From the NCBI GenBank assembly GCA_036971715.1, contig JAVHJL010000002.1, positions 2,512,501-2,576,500 of the forward strand: a DNA stretch of 64,000 nt, given 5' to 3'. The translations under genes were made by a program, and so were the position numbers. The notes under the pieces were generated by a model. It was not told the origin of the DNA, did not search any database, and was given only the letters and a program-made list of their open reading frames with translations. Of this stretch, positions 35,093-46,451 are shown piece by piece. The stretch's first letter is position 1. The number at the start of each line of letters is the position of its first letter. This DNA comes from Arthrobotrys musiformis (lineage: Eukaryota > Ascomycota > Orbiliomycetes > Orbiliales > Orbiliaceae).

Positions 35093-36812
35093 TTACAGCA
35101 TCTCCCGTTGCAATGCATCCCACGAGGCCCAAGCTTTCCGTTCCCCAGATGCCCTGCTGTCCTCGGCGCACCATGCCATCCCGTGGGCCCTGACGGCCTC
35201 GTCTATACCCGCCCCGATGTGCACCCTTTGCGCCTTACCCACGTCCCACCCGTGGACTTTGACGGCCTCCACGGCGCTAACAAACGCTTTGGTTAGACCT
35301 GTGTCACCACCTCCGTGACCGCTGAATTTGTCAGCCTCATCCGGAGTGTGGGATACCCACTGGGCATACGGGTCTGCGAATGATATAGAGTGGAGTGAGG
35401 TTTGTGGTTGCTGCATTGGGCGTTTTGCTTGGTTTGCGGCGGCGGCGGGCCAGGAAGTGTCCGAGTGGAGTTCGCCTTTGGTGCCGTAGATTACTGTTTT
35501 TCTTTGGCAGATTGCGTGGGTGAACTACATTTGATTTTTGTTGTTAGTTTTGGAAGGTTATTTTGGGAATAAATGGGGGACGTACGGCTGTCATGGTGAG
35601 AGTAGCGGTTTTTGGACCCCTTCCTGAGCCTTGGATCTCATTTTCGTCTCCGTCCCAGCTCATTACTACCACTTGGTTGTCGACAACGTCATTGTGTCCG
35701 TCGTATACGCACCGTCCGTACGGGCCTTCCTCCAATCTCTTCAAGAGGTTGGCTTTCTTCGTTTGAAAATTCCCTGGGTCGTCTTCTATCTCTGGGTAGA
35801 CGATATCAACCGGCCAACTTGTATTATATCCTCCCTCCACACCCGATGGATTTTCTATGTATATCTTTTTCGCGGAGTACATGCACGCCCTCTCTACGCT
35901 CTCAGGGCAAGTTATGCAGTTATTTGTTGCATCCTTCGGCTTATTTCTTTTGTCGAAGTAGGTTAGTTTCCCAGTTGAATAGACGCTACTTGGCTCATCC
36001 GGCCGAGTATTTGCATCATCCGGATCGAGCGGCTGTGGAGAACATAGTAACCACAATAGGATATCTAAATCATGGCAACATTTAGTCAAGATCGATGGGC
36101 CAGATTCCGATTCCTTGTGCCAGTTGCCTCTGACGTATGAATGCGAGAAATGGTACCATCCTATTGGCTCCTTGTGTTCTATTGCTACTATCTCGCCGAC
36201 TATTTTGTCTTGGGTTAGCAGACGGTGAAGGAGACGGTTGTGCGGGGAGTAGCGGAGGACGTGGCCGATGGCGAAGATTACGTTGGTGGATTGGACTGCG
36301 GATTGGATTTTTAGGCAGTCGGGGTAGGTTGTTGCGAGGGGTTTTTCGATCAGTACGTGCCAACCGAGGGGGATCAGAGCGGTTGCGATCTCAGCGTGGG
36401 TTTGGTCTAGCGTACAGATCAAAACGCCATCTATGCCGCCTGAGGAGGTTATTATTTCTTGAGATTGGGGTTTCAGGATGTCGCGCCAGTCTGAGAAGCA
36501 GAGGTTGGAGGGGATCCTGTGGCGTTCGGCGAGGGATTGGCGTTTGTAGGTGTGGATGTCTGCGACGGCGGCGACGATGCCGTTGGTTGAAGATTTTATG
36601 GCACGGGCGTAGGCGTTTCCGCGGTGGCCAGCACCTATGATTAGGAAGCGAGGGCGGAGGGAGGGGTCGTAGGGGGGTTCTGAGGATGGCGATGTGACTG
36701 GCTGTGCGGGTTGGGTTGTTGGTGTTGCATTTTGGGAAGCGGGTTCTGCCGTGCTGGTGGTGTCGCTTGTGGAGGGGCTCTTATTGAACAGCTTCTTGAG
36801 CTTGGAAGCCAT
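35093..36812 (-). CDS. Gfo/Idh/MocA-family NAD(P)-dependent oxidoreductase
   Basis: There are two exons, 36812-35586 and 35524-35093, with a 61-nt intron in phase 0 (GTACGT...TGTAG), giving 552 residues. After a low-complexity Ser/Thr/Pro N-terminus (about 50 residues) comes a Rossmann fold with RFLIIGAGHRGNAYARAI and an acidic strand end VAAVADIH. The family hallmark EKPL (HVLIEKPLATT) provides the catalytic Lys. A C-terminal alpha/beta substrate domain contains HYSHSYVRGNW-like and GHGGGDTGLTKAF segments. The class oxidises or reduces sugars, inositols and other polyols using NAD(P)(H); the substrate is not readable here. Length exceeds the usual 350-400 aa because of the N-terminal extension and insertions around a Cys-containing loop (NNCITCPESVERACMYSA) shared by long fungal and bacterial members. 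Probably cytosolic. Confidence 0.88.
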
Positions 36813-39493
36813 CAGGTATGCAATCTTTTGGATCCTTTCGATCTACAGGGGGGGGTACTTGTGCTTATGTATCGATATGTAAGTTTATTAATAATTAGGT
36901 ATAAGCGGGGTATTATGATGTTGGTGAGGTGGAAATATCTTGTTTTATCCAGAAGGAATTCGATTCTAAGACTTCTGGCCTCAATGCGGAGAGTCAATAT
37001 TCTTTTTTACTATTATTTAGCTGTACAAAAGCGAAGCTTTAACCACATTACCACCTGGGCTATTGGGGGCATGTTTGATGGCATATTCCGATCTCAGATC
37101 ACATTTTTTGATGTTACGTTTGGGAAGGTCTCGAAGAAGGGGACAGGGCTGACGAATTGACGGATGCTCATTCGTTCGTTGGGGTTACAGAAATGCAACA
37201 TCCAACGCGCTCGCACGTCTGAGGGGGTTTAGCCTCGAAGTCTGAGTGTCAAGAGAGGGGTAAAGTTGGGTGAAGCAGCTACGCTGGGCCGGGGTTTGGA
37301 TGAGCCTCGGAGCTAGAATCTAGCCGATATCGACATATCGCCATCCGTGTTGGAGGTTTAAGGGGATAACCCCGTCCTGAAGCACTTTGTTGGCATGCGA
37401 CAATCGATTGTTTCTTATCGATTGTTATTATCTAAGCTTCTTCTGCTTCTTCTCATTTCGAGGCTTTGTTGGATATTTTTGGGACATTCCGATCGATTTG
37501 TTACCCATGTTGTGGAGCATCTTCATATTACTAATAGGAGGCTCTAGCTCATGCGGCTGTACACACAAGCTTTGGGGAGTAAGAGCTAACCAACTCCAGG
37601 GCTAGGCATGCATTTGCTGGGTAAAGAGGGACCTGCAGGTGACTACGATATTTGCATTTTCTTCAAGAATGGAAAAGAATGGGGCAAAGTGTGATTGTTC
37701 GGGTGCTGCGAAGGTGAGATGATGCTCAAATTAGATACAGTGCTGGGGCGAGTTCAAGTGTGGTGGATATATCACCATCTGGATCCTGCTGGTTCGAGGT
37801 GTTTGAGGCGGTGAGATGGCCTGTTGTTCGCGTGTCTGTGTTGTGCTCTGGCTTCAACCTCGGAGCTCCATGTGCTGTCCCTGGCCTCGAGACTAGTGCT
37901 GTCCGAAGTGCTATTAATCAATTTCATCCACATGTGTTCAAGCTAAACTAGCTAGCAAAATCTCCAGCCTCTTCAAAAAAAGGTTATCGCCTGAGCGAGG
38001 TGCTTAGCTACCTTTGTCTCCACTAGGATTCGCTGGAAATAGGCTAGGAAGCTGCAGTGTCGGTGGGTGGTCACGATATCGATTGTCGGTACTTTGTTAG
38101 CGTTTGTGCTACTGTGCCTGCTTACTACATATACTCGCAGAGCGCGAATTACAGGTTTCCGCCAATGAATTTTATCCCTCTTCGAATGAGTGCGAAATGG
38201 GAGGGGCCTGAAAATAGAAGTTTGCCGTTGGAAGATTCCATTGATTGGGACGCTAGCCCACCGCTGCACTGCACCGCGCCCCCCTCAAGCCTTTCTGCCC
38301 TGTTTCAAGGGCCGCGAAGAAAAAAAACCAGGGCCGTTGAGTCCATTTTCCGGCTAGGCTTCCCGCAAGCGGCTCCCCTGTCTCAAGTTTGGGAGGCGAC
38401 ATGCCCAGCGCTGGGCGGTATCGAACGACGTACGATGCCCGTTCGAAGAGATTTCTCTGTGGTATTGTGGTATGCGTATACGGCCGATATTGTTTCAACA
38501 CTGATATATATCATCGGTTGCAGATGCCTCGGACCGTCCTATATCGGAATGAGTGATATTACAAGCGATGAACTAAGAAGTTAAGCCTTCACACCCGCCT
38601 CCTGACGGGTCTCCTGCGCGGGAACTAACTTTCTAGTGGACAAGGAGCTTGATGTCCTAATGGAGAGGATTGACAAATGCAGACCAGACCGTCCGCATTA
38701 GCCAAGTCTCTTGGACACTTTGAACCGCCCAGCAGGGTTTCATTGAGGCAGTCTCCCATTGAAACGATGGGTCGAAGACTGCGAAACAGGGGGATCTACC
38801 AGTTCGGGAGCAGTGCTTACCGTAGCCAAGTTCTTAGCGCAATTTATTGCAAGCAAAAGCAAGAAAACCAGTTAACTGGCTTTCCACAAGCACTCCGATT
38901 AGCAAGCAGGAAAATTTGGCACTCACGATGCCGCAGCAAATGGTTCGATTGTTAAGGAGTGGTCTCCATACACAATACGGACACGTCAAAAAGAACCCGT
39001 AGTCTAGCGTTGCAACAGAAAGCTAGTTGGAAGACTTTTTTAACCTTTCGAGAATTTGCTTTTCTTCACACGACCCAAGCGGGTTCCTCCTTCTCCCTCC
39101 CATGCATGCACGTCAGCCCATGACTATTACTTCTCCCTGAAATAAATTTGGAACCTTGTTTGCGAATGTCAGTTTGCCGGGGGGTGAGCGGATACCTCCC
39201 CAATGTATATATATTCCCCAGTAGAGTTCATAAAACCGGTGATTTCGCATCATCTTTTTCTCCGTTTAACCCTTTCCTCTTGTCAAGCAATATTCCTTTT
39301 GGGCCGGCCCATTGTAGTCGTAATTATTATTCCTACGCTTTAAGCATTGATTTAAGCCTTTGAGTTTTTTTCTTTGCTTTGTCAACTGGTCTCCTATACA
39401 TTGAACGACATCATCGATATAACTTGGGAGGTAAATCTCACCACCGGCGGATAGTTCGAATTACCAATATAATCCATAATCAATTCCGACAAA
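36813..39493. promoter_or_regulatory. 2.7 kb divergent promoter region
   Basis: It lies between the oxidoreductase (leftward) and the bestrophin-like gene (rightward). A 175-codon open frame at 38057-38584 has no recognisable motif, and its composition is unlike neighbouring exons. A 14-bp palindrome (GCCCAGCGCTGGGC) lies at 38403-38416. TATATATA at about 39205 and T/C-rich leader sequence precede the bestrophin start. Confidence 0.5.
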
Positions 39494-41124
39494 ATGACGG
39501 GCAGCACCGCTCGAGAGAGCTTCTTCGATGATTTGAGCAGTGATCTAGATAGCTATTTCGTAAGTTTTTATATGATTTTATCTACCGCAATGTTTAGGCG
39601 CTGTTTGTTGACTAGAGTGGATCCGTAGACTGGTCCTATCGATGCCACCAAATCTTCCAAGCTTCCATACTTTATGCGTATCCGCGGATCGGTTCTTCCG
39701 GGACTGATTCTGCCTATGCTCTTTGTGACGGCATGGTCTGTGTGGATTACATGCGTTCACGAGCTCGTCCGTCCGTTGAACATCGACTCCCTGCTGCTCA
39801 CAGTTTTGGGTTTCCTGGTCGGTTTGGCGCTTTCTTTCAGATCCTCAACGGCATACGAGCGATACAACGACGGTAGAAAATGCTGGGCTAATTTGACATT
39901 GAATGTTCGGTGAGTGGCGCGTTATCTGACTCAAGTGTGAACGATCACTAATCACATATTTCTTTTTTAAACAGAAACATGGCTCGTCTCATTTGGATCC
40001 ATGTCCGCGAACGACCAGGCTCTGAGGGTGAAGACGACGTTCTTGCTAAATTGACTGCTATGAATTTGCTACTGGCCTTCTGTGTCGCTCTCAAGCACAA
40101 GCTTCGCCACCAGCCAGAATACGACTACAAGGACCTCCAAGGTCTTATTGTCAACATCCAGAGCTTTGCCAAACAAGCCCACAGAGATGGCGATCTCCCA
40201 CCACGCAAGGCTCTCACTACTCCACAGAGAATTTCGGCTTATCTCGGAATTACCTTTCTGGAGAAGAACCCCGTCAAGCGATACAAGGCTTATAAGAAGG
40301 CCGGAAAGAACCACGGAAACTTGCCACTTGAGATTATGACTTATTTGAGCGCCTACCTTGAAAGTGTCGTTATTGGCGGTACCATTCCTATTCCTGCTTA
40401 CCAGAGCATGGCTATGGCTTATCTCGGTGGAATGATGGACTCCCTCACCAATTGCGAGCGTATCTCTCAAACTCCTCTCCCACTTGCTTACAACATTGTG
40501 ATCAGTCAAATCACTTGGCTCTACGTATGTTCTCACCCAACAAAACCTTAAAATTTTTCGAAACATGTTGGCGAATTCGGTAAACTAATATTGGGTTTTG
40601 TCTCGAAATAGGTTCTCTTCTTGCCATTCCAGCTTGTTTCCAAGTTGAACTGGATTGCCATCCCCGGTACTTTGATCGCTGCTTATATCATCCTCGGATT
40701 CGCTGCCATCGGTCGTGAAATCGAAGATCCCTTCGGTGACGATGTTAACGATTTGAACCTCGACCGTTACTGCGATTCCATTTCTCTCGAGCTCGATATG
40801 ATTCTTTCTGTTCCACCACCAAAGCTTACCGACTTCATCCAGCGTGATGACAACTACGTCATGTACCCCAACATGAACGAGGGATACACCGCGTGGAAGG
40901 CTAAGGGTATCGAGAAGATTCGCGCGGAACTTAAGCAGAAGCCACTTCGTCATGTTAACCCGGCCTTGGCACGTGAAATCCGGCAATCGGAGTTGAGGGA
41001 GCGAGACAGTGCTCTCGACAAGAGGCAGAGAGAGGAAGAAGAACGTGAGGAGGCAGAAGAAAAAGCGAAGCAGTTGAATAAGAAGAAGGAGCAGGCTCAC
41101 ATGCCCGCTGATGATGCTGTTTGA
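39494..41124 (+). CDS. bestrophin-like (UPF0187 / RFP-TM) anion channel protein
   Basis: There are four exons (39494-39559, 39629-39909, 39975-40524, 40612-41124), giving 469 residues. The protein starts with a short acidic region. The family core follows: paired transmembrane helices (GSVLPGLILPMLFVTAWSVW and LLLTVLGFLVGLALSF), the conserved RSSTAYERYNDGRKCW motif, an amphipathic middle part, and two more hydrophobic helices (after exon 3 and PGTLIAAYIILGFAAIG). The hallmark IEDPFGDDVNDLNLD follows the last helix; in bestrophins this acidic stretch corresponds to the Ca2+-clasp region. A charged coiled C-terminal tail (RQREEEEREEAEEKAKQ) ends the protein. Bacterial and plant relatives form pentameric chloride or cation channels. 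Fungal members are poorly studied; a plasma or organelle membrane anion channel is inferred. Confidence 0.9.
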
Positions 41125-43251
41125 AGAGGTGACAGGGGAATAAGAGTGGAATAGAGCAAAGTGAAAATTTCAATATGATCCCTTGATATTATTGCATATA
41201 TGTCAAGGTTGATCGAGTATACTCTTTTTGTCTTTTTATGAACGCCCCCTCTCCTTTTTGCATATCCCTGAGCGTGTTCTTTTTTACATATCACCGGATC
41301 CACGATTTTTCTTTAATTTGTTTTTACTGCGAGCCCCATACGGGGTGCAAAAGGAGATTTCTCCACATGGATTTTTCGGCGGTATTTTTTAGATATTCTT
41401 TGTTTGGGATTACCTTTTGGAAAAAGTTTGTTTTACCTGGGAAAATAAAAATAATATATTCTTTTATTCTACAACATCTGCTCTTGCTACTGTGTAATTT
41501 AGCGTCATGTATCCTGGTATAAATATCAGGATAGGGAAGTCTACTTGTACCTTATAGCAAGAGAGTTTATTACATGTATGTCTTATAATCTACAACTTTG
41601 ATTCACGAATGGATCGATAACTAGCATCAGAATGGCAAACGAGACGGTAGATCGATAGACCAATGATCGATCGGACGTGGTTAGTCGCGTAAGCATGTCC
41701 ACGCTAGCGCCATCGGGTATTATGTGATGTCGCTGCACATGTACGCCACCTGGCTTGGAGGCGTCAATCGCAGCCCTCGTGTTGGAGGTGAAGCCCACGC
41801 CCAAGAAGGCAGTTTTTGTGGCCGCCAAGAAAATAGCATGGCTCTAAAAAATGCAACAGGACAACAACAATGGTTGAAGCTGATATTGGATGTAATTTAG
41901 GAGTTAAAGAGATCGAGATCATGGATTTATGGGGTTTTTGGACGAAACTCAAAGGTACACGTACCGTTCGAATGCTAAAAAATTGAGAATGAAGTGGATG
42001 CCAACACAAGAAGGGCCGCCGAGACTAAAGTAGATGGTGGATATCGGATGCCCTATACTGCATACAACACCATAACACCTCTTCAGCGACCGATACTGGC
42101 AGCATGGTCTGTGAATCCCAAGGTACTGTGCCCAGCATACGGTGGCACCTGCAGTAATATCTAGAGTGTACATTACATCTACGTCTCCAATTGCGTATTG
42201 CATACCGTAGGGACACCTTAAGGGCATGGGTTTTCAGAGCTTGAGACGTCTGCTGAGGGTAGACCCTAATCGCTATGGTGGCCGTGTTGAATGGTAGACG
42301 CTCTGTAAGCCCTAATTAGACACAATATTAATATAATGCCACAACGGGGTCGCCAGGACAGTATCCAGACAGTCTCCCAACCCTTTGAGTTGACCGCTCG
42401 AACACTGCCCCAAGACTTCTCGCAATTCTCCTCTCTCTTCCCTCTTCTCATCACCACCTTCCTCTGCATCATCCTTCCTTCTCCTGTCATCTCATCATCC
42501 AAACTCCCATCTACCATCACCGTTCTCTCATCCTTTACCCTGCTGCCTCCTTCTCTCATCCAATCCGATCGCAAGGGTACTTCGGTGCTCCTCTGCTCCC
42601 GTCAATTGCTCCAAATCCCTCCCATACAACCTTGCTTCATTTGAACCTCACTGTAAGTATTCCCTTTTTTTTTTAACACAATCATCTCGTGGCTTCGAGT
42701 TGTTGTGCCGGGTTTATCTGTTCTTGCATCCCCTTCTTGTCCATGGCTCGGATGAGCTGCAGGTAGCTTGTACCATCTTGGTCTCTTCTAGGAGTCCTCC
42801 TTAGGGCTTATCCTGACAGGCTATAGCTTGTTGAGGCATCCTCCTACACACAAGAGATTAGCTTCATCCGTATCATCTTCACCTATCTTCTCTCCCTTCT
42901 TACGGTGCGCGTTTACTCATATTCGTCGCATTTTCGAACCGTCCAGACGCTAACAATCGAGTCTTGGTCGTCGGTTGGTTGATGGTAGGTCAAAATTTCC
43001 TCGTATATATAAGAGGTGATATCCAAAAACTATCTTGAATACTCGGCCCTTTGTCGAACCAAGGCAAGTTTCTTCCGTTCTCCCGCCGCTCAACTCATGC
43101 CGTCTTTTCTGTCGTAATGTCACTTCCTCCTTCCTCCCTCCCTCCTCACCGACCGAACACCTCACCCTATTTCCCTAAATTTTAACATCAATCCGAACTT
43201 TATCTCATGTTATGATATTTTTTGATGGGCCGCTAATAAAATCAAATAGTA
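41125..43251. other. 2.1 kb spacer containing the long leader of the Pumilio gene
   Basis: The left part is the 3' flank of the bestrophin-like gene. The right part (about 42360-42652) is a C/T-rich segment resembling a fungal 5' leader. It is followed at 42653 by a strong donor GTAAGTAT; an acceptor (CTAATAAAATCAAATAG) ends two bases before the Pumilio ATG. Minus-strand open frames at 41583-42227 have no recognisable domain. No other gene was found. Confidence 0.5.
42653..43249 (+). other. probable 597-nt 5'-UTR intron of the Pumilio gene
   Basis: The donor GTAAGTAT is consensus. The acceptor ...CAAATAG sits at 43249, with a CTAAT branch-like string about 15 nt upstream, and the start codon begins at 43252. 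Pyrimidine-rich leader precedes the donor. The inferred intron is far longer than coding introns nearby. Inference from consensus only. Confidence 0.5.
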
Positions 43252-45698
43252 ATGGACGAATCTGATCGCGGTAGAAAGGCCCAACGCCCCGAAGATCTGG
43301 ATTCGTTGCTTGCTCGGCTCGAAGTTCAAGAGCAGATCATTCAAGAGCAAAAAATGGAACTCGCCTCTAAGCAAAAGGAGGTTACTGATCTCCGATTGGT
43401 GGGTGACAACGTCAGTTCTCGTCGTGAAGCTGACAAACAAGGCAACATGCAGCCTGGGCCTGCCAACATGAGCCGCGACTATACGTCGGCCTTCGACGGA
43501 CGTCGCGCGGGCATGAACAGTTCTCCAGGCAACCGTACCGGTTTGTACGAGTCAGGCGATGACGACTTCATCCAAGAACAAGTTAACAAGCACACCTTCG
43601 CCCAAGCCGTTGACCCCGACTTTTACAACGATGAAGGCGTTTCCCTCCAGCTGGCTAATGACGGAGGCAACAATGGCCAGAGTATTTTCCACTCTCCCCT
43701 TTCCCGTAGCCCGGGATACCCGGGATCTCCTATGTGGGACCAAAAGCCAAAACATGTCTCGGCTAGCTCAAACGGGCTTCTCGCACCACCATATTGGCAA
43801 CCAAACAATGGTCAAGGTTACAGTCGACCAGCTTCCGAGCAAGATCCTGCCCAAGACTGGAAGGTTGGCAGTCCCGACTACCGTCGAGGCCTTCCCGGAC
43901 CCGGACCACCCGGTGGGTTCCATAACTCGCCCATTCGCCAAGGATTCTCCCCGAGTCCCCTTTCGCCACCCTTTGTTCCCAATGGTTCCGCTACGTCTTG
44001 GACTTCCGCTCCCGGGCAAAACACTCCGTCCAGCTCCATGAACAGCATCCCAGGTGGTTATGGTGGCTCAATGTCGTATACTGGTGTGTACCCCCAGCCC
44101 AGTCACGGAGAATATTCGTCTGGGTTCAGAGGAAACCACAATAACTGGTCGAAGCCATCCAATTCATCTCCTGTAAGTTACGTTTCAGTACCCACAGTTC
44201 TCTTAGTTTGGGGGCTAACGAGAACGTAGAATCAACCAATGGGTGCCAACCTCTACGGAAACTCTACAGAGTCTCCCAACTGGAAGAGGCTCATGGAACG
44301 AGGTGTTGCCTGTGATTGGGGCTATCTTGTCGACAGGGTCGTCATGCAAAATGACCAGGGAGCATCCGTGTTCCTTCAACATAAGCTTAAGGATTTTGAC
44401 CACCCCGAGCATAAAGTCGAAATCATCAATGCTATCGTCGACAAAGCTTACCCTCTGATGACCAACAGATTTGGTAACTTCTTGGTTCAACGTTGTTTCG
44501 AATATGGCGAGCCCTACCACGTTGAGTCTATGATGAAGCTCATCAAGAACCGAGTTGTTCAACTAAGCATGGACGCTTTCGGATGCCATGTGATCCAACG
44601 TGCCCTGGATACTGTCCCTGAGCCATTCAAGGTTATGATCATCCAAGAGCTTTTGCACCGTATTCCTGAGACGGTCATGCATCGATGTAAGTTCCAATTT
44701 TGTATCTCTTGGTCATTGTCTTAGCTAACCTGGTCTCTGTAGATGCTTGCCATGTTTGGCAAAAGTTATTCGAGGTTCGATGGGTTGGAAACCCACCTCA
44801 AATCATGAAATTTATGAACGAAGCTCTCGCTGGTATGTGGCCGGAGATCGCCATGGGCGAAACCGGAAGTTTGGTGGTTCAGAACATCTTTGAGAACTGC
44901 CTCGAAGAGGACAAGGTAAGTCAGCATTCTATATTATATCCATTTCAGCCTAGATGATTATGAGTATTATGCTGCTAAGCCACTATCCTGCAGCGACCTT
45001 GCGTCAACGAAGTTCTCGCCAACCTTGACATGATTGCTCGAGGCCAATTTGGCAACTGGTGCATCCAGCACATCTGGTAAGAGAGACCATCTCCTCGTTT
45101 TTAGTAGCCCATGCTAATGATCTACAATAGCGAGCACGGCGCTCCCAGAGATCAGAGCCTTGCTCTCGATATGGTTCTCCACAATGCCGTCGAGTACAGC
45201 ATGGACCAATACGCCAGTAAGGTTGTCGAGAAATGCCTGAAGTCTAGTGTTGCTCCGGGGTTTCTTGATCGTTACCTGGAGCGTGTCTGTGAAGGACGCC
45301 CAGATCGCCCACGCCTTCCAATCATTGACAGTAAGTTTCGACCCTCCCCGTCTGTTGGATTCTGGTAAATAGTTGTGTTGCTGACTGGGATCCCTATAGT
45401 CGCTAGCGATCAATACGGAAACTACCTTATTCAGTTGATTCTCGGAACCGCTCCAATGCATCAGCGGGAATTTGTCGCCGGGCATATTCGAAAGCACATG
45501 GTATCCCTCCGAGGCAGCAAGTTCGGGTCTCGAGTCGGCATGCTTTGTATCAACAACAACTTCGCCAATTTCACCGGCCAACAAAGTCCTGGACCTAACC
45601 GTGGTGGTCATGGCGGTAATGGCGGCCATGGAGGGCAACATCACATGCACTCCGGTGGCGGCGGCAGCCATAGGAGCCACTGGAAGGGTTATCGTTGA
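43252..45698 (+). CDS. Pumilio/PUF-family RNA-binding protein with eight PUM repeats
   Basis: There are six exons (43252-44172, 44230-44686, 44743-44915, 44994-45076, 45131-45330, 45400-45698), giving 710 residues. The N-terminus (about residues 10-55) is a coiled coil (LLARLEVQEQIIQEQ). A 250-residue Gly/Pro/Ser/Asn-rich disordered region follows. From about residue 320 the PUM homology domain has eight repeats whose RNA-facing triads are readable, such as NRFGNFLVQ, DAFGCHVIQ, HRYACHVWQ, GETGSLVVQ, GQFGNWCIQ, DQYASKVVE and DQYGNYLIQ. Repeat 7 has the S..E pair typical of guanine recognition, as expected for a UGUA-type motif. The C-terminus is Gly/His-rich. PUF proteins bind 3' UTRs in the cytoplasm and repress or localise mRNAs. 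It belongs to a conserved fungal clade; I do not assign a yeast Puf number. Confidence 0.92.
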
Positions 45699-46451
45699 AT
45701 CTTTCCCCTTTGCTTACAATTTCTCAACCTAATATAATGTTTCCGAAAAGGGGGGCATTAAGTAGCTTTATTCTTTAGTCATGCTAGGATTCTTTTGTCC
45801 AACTTTACCACATTTTACCTTTATCGACAGCAGCACCTTTTCTCTCTGTTTTACACACAAGGCTAAGCAGCACCTATTTCGTTTCTGTTGTTTCTTTTCG
45901 CGGCTATTATCACTATCCACGAATATGCTGGATATCCAACCCTATATGGATCTGTTCTTCTGCGACTACCTTACCCGGCGTTTAATGTTTTCCTGTATCT
46001 CAGACCTGTCTGCCCATCACACCCCTCAACATCCTCTGCATGCTCTGTCTTTTTATGTTTTTCTACTTTTAACTAGAGAGCGAAGCAAGTTCGGCAAAGC
46101 TGTCGTGATGTCTTTTAGCTCCTGGAATACAAACAATGGAATGGGATAATATTATAAAATGATCCAATCGCGAATAAGTTTAAACGTAGTTGATGTTTTA
46201 TGAATACCACTGGAAATGGTGTAGTCTAATATTCGTAGAGTAAAAGGCGAGTCTGGAGTCTATGGGCTAATATTGTGAAAGGAAAAAAAAAAAGTAGGGC
46301 TAGAATAAAAAGACACCCTTGACCGGAAACGCCGTGATATGCAAAATTTTATTCCTCGTGTGGTTTGTTGGTTTGGTTTCGTTATGGTGTACTCCCTTTT
46401 TTGTGTCAGAGGGATGTGGGACTTTGATTATTGGTGAAGGGGATGGAGTAT
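45699..46451. other. 750 bp convergent spacer
   Basis: It holds the 3' UTRs of the Pumilio gene and of SSL1, which converge. It is T-rich after the Pumilio stop, with an A-rich tract at about 46281-46294. No gene was seen. Confidence 0.55.

Noticed and set aside
38403..38416. 14-bp palindrome GCCCAGCGCTGGGC
   Set aside because: Short enough to arise by chance, single copy, no associated element.
38057..38584. 175-codon open frame in the spacer before the bestrophin-like gene
   Set aside because: No motif, no plausible splice partners and amino-acid composition unlike the real exons nearby; probably chance in a GC-richer stretch.
41583..42227. Overlapping minus-strand open frames downstream of the bestrophin-like gene
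   Set aside because: Adjacent frames are each short, share no splice logic and show no family motif.
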